From a virus: a stretch of DNA of 20,389 bases. The notes beneath the pieces are model-generated. The model ran no database searches, was not told the origin of the DNA, and was given only the letters and a program-made list of their open reading frames with translations. Of the stretch, positions 7,101-12,637 are shown in pieces (the first letter of the stretch is position 1; every line of letters begins with the position of its first letter). The DNA lies in the IMG/VR virus record IMGVR_UViG_3300009183_002905, positions 1-20,389 of that record, one strand, 5' to 3'. Position numbers and translations under genes: made by a program.

Positions 7101-9849
7101 TTGATTCGCCTGTTCTTTGAACGGATGCGCCCCGCAAAGTAACCAATAATTTGTCTACAACCCCAAGCCACTTGTCAACAAAACCTTTAAACCCTTTTGG
7201 ATCACTGGCCGCAACGTCCTGCCAGAATGCTTTATCCGTAGCGCGATTGCCAAGGAAGTCAGCCGTCATTTCAGATACTAATAACGGTTGCTGTAATAAT
7301 TCTTGCAATCTTTGTTCACGCGCAGCCGGGTCCGCAATTGCATTTAGCTCGGCCCTGTGGAGGAAGTTCTCAGAGTAAGAACGCTTACCCTCCTCTGTCA
7401 TGTCAGAGAAAATACTTTCTATGCTTGACGTAAACTGTTGAGCAGGGGTGTTGGTTAAACCTTGTCGAGTTTCAGCTTCAGCAATTTGTTCGACCGTATG
7501 CTTAAACTCATGAAGCGAGGTCTTGGCAACATTAATTTGAGGCGATGCGGTATTAATAAAAGCTGTACCGCCAAGAGCAAAACCGTTTGCTGACGTAGGC
7601 TGGTCATCATGGTAAGCGTAAATTTTTCCGTTACCAAATTGACTATTAAGAAGGTTGGCAATCTGGTTAACTGCAGCGTCTTCTTGTGGAGGCGCTGGGT
7701 TTAAAACAGGCGCATCAGTTACGCCTTCGGTGGCAGCCCATTGGTCAATGTCCGCTTGTGCAATTCTTCTTGCTTCGTCAGCGGCAGCGACGCCACCCAC
7801 TGGCTCAGAGTTGGAGTCAGGCAATGCCTCTGAGCGGGAGTTAAGGGGGATGTCGATAAAGTTTTTATTTGTTTCACGAGAAATCTCTGTTGGTGTAGTT
7901 GCTGCAACTTCGGGTGCAACCTCCGGCGTGGTTGCCGCAACCTCCGGCGTGGTTGCCAAAACTGCCTGAGAACCCGCGCCAACACTAGGTGCTATGGTTG
8001 CCGCAACTTCCGGCGTTGTTGCCGCAACTTCCGGCGTTGTTGCCGCAACTTCCGGCGTGGTTGCCGCAACTTCGGGTGCTGTTTCCTTTGCACGCGCATC
8101 CAATTCAATCTGAGCGCCACGCCTAGTAATCGCCGGCGCACCTTGGTCATTCACCACGGTGCGCAAGTCATCATCTGTCAAGTTTGCCACAACTTGGCCT
8201 TGAATACGTTGCGGCCTTGGTGCAAGTGTTGGAAGTTCGCTACGCGTTTCAGCAGGCGTGGCAGCGGTTAGTTCCGGTGTCAGGTTTAAAGGAGGCGTAA
8301 TTTCCGGTGTGACAGCAGCAGCTTCTGGCGTGACAGCGGCAGCTTCCGGTGTCACAGGAGTTATGCTTGGGCCAATTGGTAAACCGCCATAGCTCGGGGT
8401 TGGGCTTACCAAAGGAGCGGCTGCAGCCGGTGCTGCTGGGGCAGCGTAGGACGTTGGGCCTTCTATCGTGCCAGCCAAATTCATGGCCGCGCTTACAGCT
8501 TCATCAACCGAACCGGCTTGCGCTAGTGCATCGATTTGAGTATTGCGGTTGACCGTCTGTTGTGGTGAGACTAATGTCTGGTCGTATGTCTGGGGATTAA
8601 GCGCACGGATCGCCGCTTCGTTTACTCCAGCAGGCTGGGCGTTTTGTACACCGGCATTAATCTCGGCTGCGATCTGACGTTCAGGTGATGCCATTGCACC
8701 ACGTACACCGCCCGGCGCTCCGCCGCCAAGTGCGCCGAGAATTAAGTTTGCCGCAGAATCTTCGCCAAGTTCTTTGTTTGCAATTTGGCTACGGATACCA
8801 ATGTCTGAAGCCAGACCTTCGGTAGTTTCTTGCAAACCTTCTTCAGCCGCGCCAGCAATGATACCGCCAGCTGTACGACCCGCAATTGATCTACCGCCGA
8901 TACGGCTAAGAATATCATCGTAAGCGCCCGTAAGAAGCTTGCCTGTAATTCTATCGCCTACAGCAGCCACCATGCCTTGTAGCATAGCGCCATTTTCTGA
9001 AGCTTTATCGGTAACAATTTGACGGGCTTCTTTGGTTGACACGCCTCGGTCAACCATGGTTTTGTAATACGGGCTTACTTCAAGAAGTTGATTATCGTCT
9101 AATTTACTGATGTATTGTTTTGCTGTGTCTGCAGCTTCGCCTGCGGCCATACCCCCGCCGACCGCAGCCGCAGCGTTTGGATTGCGGGTAACAAGAGCAG
9201 TTACGATAACTGGACCAAGAGAACCCAAAACACTGGAAGCTTGTAAAGCATAGCCAGAAAGAGTCGGGTCTTCGCCAAAACTTAATTCGCCTTTAAAAAT
9301 ATTTCCCGTTGGGGTAGAACCGGCAAGACGTTTTTTACCTGTTTCTGAAAGACTGGCTTGAATATCTTTTTGAATTGAATCGCCGTAAGCAGCTAATTCT
9401 TTTGTACCCGGTATTGACGGAATACTCGACATCGCTCTGTCGATTGTTATTTGCGCTGCTTGTTTATCTTGTGCTTGTTCTTGAATACTTTGTATTCCAA
9501 GCAAATCAGTAAACGCTGATCGGGCAAGACTAAACACTTTGCCAATGGGAGTAGCTTCTAAAGCTTCACCTGAAATTAAATTTCTACCGGCACCTTTTAT
9601 TCCGGTTTCAATACCGGCAGGAGCTTTTAAAGTCCCGCCTGCAATAGCGCCGCCGAATTGTTTAGTTATATCGCCGGCTAACTCAGAAGCTTTGTAATCT
9701 TTCTCTTTAACGTTTAACGGGTTATCAGTTATGTCTACGCCTTTGTTTGGCGCAGCACGACCAAAGACCTCATCGTCGCTTAGATAGTTTGAACCGGCAG
9801 GTTTAGCTTTTACGCCAAAGACTTCGTCTTCACTAAGGTAGCTTGCCAT
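4174..9849 (-). CDS. Giant polyvalent virion protein with metallopeptidase-like HEFKH motif (1891 aa)
   Basis: The N terminus carries two copies of YLS(E/D)DEVFG at residues 4-12 and 22-30. Residues ~60-400 are Gly/Ala-rich with helical and hydrophobic stretches. Residues ~460-680 are a Pro/Ala/Thr-rich linker with TPEVAA-type repeats. H780-EFK-H784 is an HExxH zinc motif placed like the MPTase domain of polyvalent proteins. Residues ~1008-1140 form a conserved module (RHYS at H1012, YYGTGLRGAE, RVYFYVDTGEG, AHEVKLDNIYD at H1071) that I recall from PLxRFG-type proteins of phages and plasmids. It may be ADP-ribosyltransferase-like, but I cannot prove it. Residues ~1255-1470 (LLGATSPNTP from ~1320, TIDVWAARML from 1424) form another conserved-looking domain of unknown function. 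The start has AAGG upstream and lies 9 bases past the preceding stop. Position and architecture suggest a T7 gp16-like ejected protein, which is inference. Catalytic activity of any domain is unproven. Confidence 0.85.
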   Translation of the reverse strand: MASYLSEDEVFGVKAKPAGSNYLSDDEVFGRAAPNKGVDITDNPLNVKEKDYKASELAGDITKQFGGAIAGGTLKAPAGIETGIKGAGRNLISGEALEATPIGKVFSLARSAFTDLLGIQSIQEQAQDKQAAQITIDRAMSSIPSIPGTKELAAYGDSIQKDIQASLSETGKKRLAGSTPTGNIFKGELSFGEDPTLSGYALQASSVLGSLGPVIVTALVTRNPNAAAAVGGGMAAGEAADTAKQYISKLDDNQLLEVSPYYKTMVDRGVSTKEARQIVTDKASENGAMLQGMVAAVGDRITGKLLTGAYDDILSRIGGRSIAGRTAGGIIAGAAEEGLQETTEGLASDIGIRSQIANKELGEDSAANLILGALGGGAPGGVRGAMASPERQIAAEINAGVQNAQPAGVNEAAIRALNPQTYDQTLVSPQQTVNRNTQIDALAQAGSVDEAVSAAMNLAGTIEGPTSYAAPAAPAAAAPLVSPTPSYGGLPIGPSITPVTPEAAAVTPEAAAVTPEITPPLNLTPELTAATPAETRSELPTLAPRPQRIQGQVVANLTDDDLRTVVNDQGAPAITRRGAQIELDARAKETAPEVAATTPEVAATTPEVAATTPEVAATIAPSVGAGSQAVLATTPEVAATTPEVAPEVAATTPTEISRETNKNFIDIPLNSRSEALPDSNSEPVGGVAAADEARRIAQADIDQWAATEGVTDAPVLNPAPPQEDAAVNQIANLLNSQFGNGKIYAYHDDQPTSANGFALGGTAFINTASPQINVAKTSLHEFKHTVEQIAEAETRQGLTNTPAQQFTSSIESIFSDMTEEGKRSYSENFLHRAELNAIADPAAREQRLQELLQQPLLVSEMTADFLGNRATDKAFWQDVAASDPKGFKGFVDKWLGVVDKLLVTLRGASVQRTGESTKVDQYIRDLNKAKMVARDALIAYRRGTLQQTTAVSGTPALSLKQGQTDESNIPIRGEGIQPLAERAGPTAGEAGRGETPSYGKAREGAISVVGRHYSPRVQTSLSGKYYGTGLRGAEGSRLRESKDSRLSDRVYFYVDTGEGIRPESGVGRFAHEVKLDNIYDPATRLIPPQGSSNAFESAVLDAGFDGYIAPFGRGAAVVLLGPKHNAVPVKSLETPAFAKKQQVAEEVAEPSKRQYKLELEKQERKTAEVAELPTEEQDAVLRDAAEFNIPEEQVNKLLEQARAIKAQYPASNGWAPLTLIGLQVPKTEEGKEPKPELKWQATPYAFNRPPGATRAPAKIDTAWADKVTDQFYKLVKDIYTRAATGDKNAQIIISHQTWYRNVAEILRREYGAQGDLLADLLGATSPNTPVDTNWRFSVDILRRFARGDFNKELAKFDKYVRDGGQLKNYPNQDKIRQISGKLYGMNSNNAQRALLDMWRIIEAGSAPKARNFALNLIGQSNMATIDVWAARMLRRAANLVNGVDLNRIPPPAEQGVSGTWNAKATEVSGEFGFGAYVMDKVSEKLKKDGIDVTPPDLQAIAWFAEKELWGQNRWTTVTGEGGSFEENIEAMPVERYVAGWSIQQGEKVPDSAEVSTAQSRVLVMLTGDDSVVAARVVPTKGLYGNVIEESFDTEWTAEKDKHDPTMAMAEIAKLAQENEQYDIFVSRVVAPNEDNANARPGVEIYFRNARALNDAMPVLQKFTAHGQDGFTMAVDPRTKVQDKYIGVRLQYVPEISARWDEDARKEMLTEGGLEKLLQEKFELLNDIAAEVSTMDGVAFASAQRYDTVVVGKENYDEYIDRAAAGGNRSGRGEVWFGQPVRQAVESAVERYEGKRKQVGEGRISPASGGLQPNFSTRQERNRPLARETTQVTSVGLESLFEGLNARGLKRTRAQATVSARPDATRINYVQENFLDILSELEDSGKVKINCD
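7898..8080 (-). repeat. 21-bp tandem repeats encoding TPEVAAT linker
   Basis: Bases 7997-8080 hold four head-to-tail units of 21 bp starting gttgccgcaacttccggcg, nearly identical. A less regular block with the same unit covers 7898-7957, separated by about 40 bases of other sequence. All units are multiples of three and stay in frame, encoding TPEVAAT on the minus strand. A related degenerate 21-bp array encoding TPEAAAV lies at about 8299-8357 in the same gene. The array looks like a flexible Pro/Ala linker between the N-terminal region and the metallopeptidase-like domain, and its copy number is likely to vary between relatives. Confidence 0.9.
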
Positions 9850-9858
9850 TGACGCGCC

Positions 9859-10788
9859 TTATTTAAGTTTCCAACCAGTGCCATCCCATACAACCGTCTT
9901 GCCTTGATTAGGGCCGCTGGCAACCGTTCGAGTATCACCGACTTTATAACCTGATGAATTTGCTTTTGGCTTATTAGCATCAGGTAATTTTTTATCAATA
10001 ACACTTGAGCCAAGTCTTTCGCCCAAATCACGTAAACGTTTAGCTTCAGCAAGCTCTTCCTCTGTGCCGGTACCGTTACGCAGAATGGTATTAGATGCAA
10101 CCAAATAACTGTTCGCCAAAGAAGCAACGTCTGCGTAAGAACCAACTTTTGAATCTTTTAAATCCGAAAGTTGTTGGCGAATAGAGGCACGCCTGTCCGC
10201 GTTTTCCGGAGTGTCAGGAAGCTTAGATAATTCAGTGCGCAAATCGCCAAGAGCTTTCTCGTTTTGCATTTTATAAAGTGAAGCGGCGGCATTAGTTTTT
10301 TCAGCTGAACTAGATTTTGCATCAGTAATTTTTTGAAGTGCGGACGTGTAAGATTTATTATTGCCGAGATCAATAAGAATTTCGGCGTCACGTCTAGCTT
10401 TTTGTTCGTCTTTATCAAGAGCAAGTTTATTTTTTGCTTCTTCAGTTTTAAGTACCCCGGGACGAAGTGCGTCTTCACGCTTCACCATTACGCCAGTCTC
10501 GGCTTCACCCACTGCTGTTTTTTCCGCAACCTTGGTAGGCAACAAAGCTTCTGCTTCTGCAACTTTATTCCCTCTTTCCAAAGGAGCTAATTCAGTAAGT
10601 TTTTTTCTATCGTATTCAAATGCACGGCCACGGGTTATTTCGTCTTCACGCAAACGCTTTTCTGATTCCATGTCAAGCAATTGTTTTTTAAGGTCCATCT
10701 CATTTTGTTTCTTGGCTTCCATCTCTCCCGTGGTTGAAAGAGCTTTACCAAAACCGCTAAGCGCGGCAGCAATTAAACCACTAGCCAT
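9859..10788 (-). CDS. Coiled-coil internal virion-type protein (309 aa)
   Basis: I do not recognise the family. The N terminus (MASGLIAAALSGFGKAL) is a short amphipathic or hydrophobic segment. Residues ~20-270 are highly charged and rich in Lys, Glu, Ala and Leu, and look like long helices or coiled coil (for example EMDLKKQLLDMESEKRLRED). The last ~30 residues form a Gly-rich beta-like tail (YKVGDTRTV, TVVWDGTGWKLK) of the kind that closes many phage structural proteins. A GGGAG ribosome site precedes the start. The gene sits 1 base after the 161-residue gene and 9 bases before the 1891-residue giant, within the putative ejection-protein operon. A core or scaffold-like role is plausible from this position only. 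Confidence 0.8.
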   Translation of the reverse strand: MASGLIAAALSGFGKALSTTGEMEAKKQNEMDLKKQLLDMESEKRLREDEITRGRAFEYDRKKLTELAPLERGNKVAEAEALLPTKVAEKTAVGEAETGVMVKREDALRPGVLKTEEAKNKLALDKDEQKARRDAEILIDLGNNKSYTSALQKITDAKSSSAEKTNAAASLYKMQNEKALGDLRTELSKLPDTPENADRRASIRQQLSDLKDSKVGSYADVASLANSYLVASNTILRNGTGTEEELAEAKRLRDLGERLGSSVIDKKLPDANKPKANSSGYKVGDTRTVASGPNQGKTVVWDGTGWKLK

Positions 10789-10789
10789 G

Positions 10790-11275
10790 TTAAGCTCCCA
10801 TTCCAGTAGGAATATTTTCGCTGCTGTATTGATCCAGCATTTGTTTCATTTTTTCAGTATTAACATCAAACTTGTCTAGTATTGTTGTAATCATTGTTTC
10901 CATGGCATCACCGATATCAGCATTCGTAATTTTTTCTAATTTAGTTTTACGAATAAAATCAGCTGCTTGACTTAATAGATTAACGCCGGCAGGAATAATT
11001 ACTTCTGGCGGCATAGTGCCATTAGATTGTTTAATTAATAGCAGCATTAAACCGGCAACCCCTTTGCCTAGCTTTTCACCTAGTGGTCCTTCTTTCTGTA
11101 ATTCTTCAAGCATCAACTTGTGCGACTGTTTGGAAAACATAACCTTCATGCCAGCAATTACAACGCGCTCATAAGCGTTTTGCAATTCCGGCGGCATCTT
11201 AATATTTTCTTTAACTGTGTCAGCGTTAATGTCATCGCCTTGTGGGCGTGCCATCTTGTCTTGAATGATTGCCAT
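10790..11275 (-). CDS. Conserved-looking phage protein of unknown function (161 aa)
   Basis: I chose the ATG at 11275 (MAIIQDKMARPQGDD) rather than an upstream alternative at 11311, because AAGGAGA lies 5 bases before it and the upstream choice would overlap the preceding gene. The protein is mostly helical. One strongly hydrophobic or amphipathic stretch (GVAGLMLLLIK, about residues 73-83) could touch membrane or pack in a bundle, and the C-terminal half has acidic and Met-rich helices (AMETMITTILDKFD, KMKQMLDQY). I recognise no catalytic motif or family. It lies between the hydrophobic 320-residue protein and the coiled-coil 309-residue protein, so a structural or assembly role in the virion interior is likely but inferred. 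Confidence 0.75.
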   Translation of the reverse strand: MAIIQDKMARPQGDDINADTVKENIKMPPELQNAYERVVIAGMKVMFSKQSHKLMLEELQKEGPLGEKLGKGVAGLMLLLIKQSNGTMPPEVIIPAGVNLLSQAADFIRKTKLEKITNADIGDAMETMITTILDKFDVNTEKMKQMLDQYSSENIPTGMGA

Positions 11276-11280
11276 AACTA

Positions 11281-11287
11281 TCTCCTT
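11281..11287 (-). promoter_or_regulatory. Ribosome binding site deciding the 11275 start
   Basis: On the minus strand this reads AAGGAGA, 5 bases before ATG 11275. It overlaps the stop codon of the upstream gene (11286-11288). This strong Shine-Dalgarno match favours the 161-residue product over a 173-residue version starting at 11311. Confidence 0.75.
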
Positions 11288-12248
11288 ATCTCGGCTGAAC
11301 TGCGCCAGCAATTAAACCGCCAGCTTGTGCTTGGCCAATGACAGCAGGGTTAACAGTAATACCTGCGTCAACTTGTGAGTAACCTTGATTTAGATTTGCA
11401 CGGCGGCGTTTTTCTTTAGCAATTTCTTCTTGTAATTGCAAAGCACGTTGATCGGTATATCCGGTCTGAGCTTCTAACGCAGCAATTTCTGCATCGGTTT
11501 TACCAGACAAGTAATCAGCAATTGGCGCAGCTATTTGGCCAACAGCCATAGCCCCGTAAGGATTGGTTACTGGATTGATTGCTGAGCCAGCCGCTTTTGC
11601 AGCGTCTAATATATTGCCTTGTTTTAATGAATCTAAAAATCCCGGAGGTTCTACTTTAGGAGGAGGAACATTTTGATTTAATGAAACCGGCATATTATTT
11701 TGAATTGGCGGAGCTGTACCTAAGTTTGGCGGAATTGGGCCAGACCTAGCAAGGTTTTCATTATTTACAAATTCTGCGTTTGATGATTGTTGTAAAGGAT
11801 TTACATTTGCGCCTTGCACATTAGGGCTTGGTGCGCTGGACGGTGATTGGCCTAATGAGCTGGATGACATAGCTTGCGCAGCATTGCCTGTACTTCCGCC
11901 AAACGTTTGGCCGAGTGACGGCGTTTTTGAAATCCATTGTTGCGATTCAGCCAAAGAACCAATACCTCCAGCAATACCCGTAATCATGCCTATTTTTGAT
12001 AGCGTTTTATTTCCGGTCACACTGCCAACAAGACTCATCGCCGCGCCAGCAAAAGTAACGCCTTGCATAAGAGACATAGCAGCAAAACTTCCGGCAGCGG
12101 TGTAAGTTCCTGCCATAGTTGCAGCGGAAAGGGCTGCGCTAATCGGATCATTTTTCTCACCGTAAGCAACCCCGCCTGTCGGGTCGCCTATCGGGTAATC
12201 GATTGCCATCGCCCTTGTCATTGACCGAGAGAAATAAATTTTAGACAT
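11286..12248 (-). CDS. Internal virion-type protein with hydrophobic segments, T7 gp14-like position (320 aa)
   Basis: The N-terminal third is hydrophobic and Ala/Gly/Ser-rich. Residues ~37-77 (ALSAATMAG, FAAMSLMQGVTFAGAAMSLV) and ~88-100 (GMITGIAGGIGSL) are candidate membrane-inserting helices. The middle (~110-200) is low-complexity Ser/Pro/Asn/Gln. The C-terminal third contains a charged helix (LQEEIAKEKRRRANLNQG) and a Gly/Ala-rich end. This pattern of N-terminal hydrophobic helices followed by a disordered region fits podovirus ejection proteins such as T7 gp14, but I see no direct sequence match. The start codon overlaps the upstream TAA in a TAATG junction, and AAGGA lies upstream, so translation is probably coupled to the GNAT-like gene. 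The role in an ejection channel is inferred from position and composition. Confidence 0.75.
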   Translation of the reverse strand: MSKIYFSRSMTRAMAIDYPIGDPTGGVAYGEKNDPISAALSAATMAGTYTAAGSFAAMSLMQGVTFAGAAMSLVGSVTGNKTLSKIGMITGIAGGIGSLAESQQWISKTPSLGQTFGGSTGNAAQAMSSSSLGQSPSSAPSPNVQGANVNPLQQSSNAEFVNNENLARSGPIPPNLGTAPPIQNNMPVSLNQNVPPPKVEPPGFLDSLKQGNILDAAKAAGSAINPVTNPYGAMAVGQIAAPIADYLSGKTDAEIAALEAQTGYTDQRALQLQEEIAKEKRRRANLNQGYSQVDAGITVNPAVIGQAQAGGLIAGAVQPR

Positions 12249-12637
12249 TAGTGTTTCCTTTTAAACGGCATGCTGGTCAGCATGTAGTATTCAAAATTTT
12301 CATCTTTCCATGTAGGCTTAAAACCTACACGCTGAACAAATCTTTTTTGCGCTAACCGATGGTGATGCACACGCGTTGTTAAAAATTCATAACGATCAAA
12401 CAGCGGTTTTAAGAAACCGTGAATAGCACGACGTTGAGATGATTTAGGTTTATAACCTTCTACAACTGCAATGTGGATTTCTGTACCTTTAGCAATCACC
12501 GTTGCTGCATGTTGTCCGTCAGCTTCAACGGGTATCAGTTCCCAGTCTTCAAGATACTTTAGTACGTCTTGTTTTGCCAAAGGTAAACCTTGGCGAATTG
12601 ATGCAACAATTGGCTCAAGTAAAACTTCGCGATCCAT
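12248..12637 (-). CDS. GNAT-fold-like small virion protein, T7 gp13-like position (129 aa)
   Basis: The order of elements fits a compact GNAT-like acetyltransferase fold: an N-terminal helical part, a strand around AATVIAKGTEIHIAVV (about residues 44-59), a basic region SSQRRAIHGFLKPLF, then LTTRVHH and RFVQRVGFKPTW. The typical acetyl-CoA-binding Q/RxxGxG/A loop is not clear; SSQRRA sits near its place. T7 gp13 (internal virion protein A) is also a small GNAT-like protein beside gp14, and this gene likewise precedes a hydrophobic gp14-like protein. Both its start (12637) and its stop (12248) form TAATG overlaps with its neighbours. No ribosome site is visible before its ATG, so translation probably depends on the upstream repeat-protein gene. 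The family call is moderate; a non-enzymatic assembly role is as likely as catalysis. Confidence 0.6.
   Translation of the reverse strand: MDREVLLEPIVASIRQGLPLAKQDVLKYLEDWELIPVEADGQHAATVIAKGTEIHIAVVEGYKPKSSQRRAIHGFLKPLFDRYEFLTTRVHHHRLAQKRFVQRVGFKPTWKDENFEYYMLTSMPFKRKH

Noticed and set aside
10361-10879. 172-residue plus-strand open frame opposite the coiled-coil gene
   Set aside because: It lies antisense across the end of one well-supported gene and the start of another, has Ser/Phe-rich shadow composition and no ribosome site that I could see.
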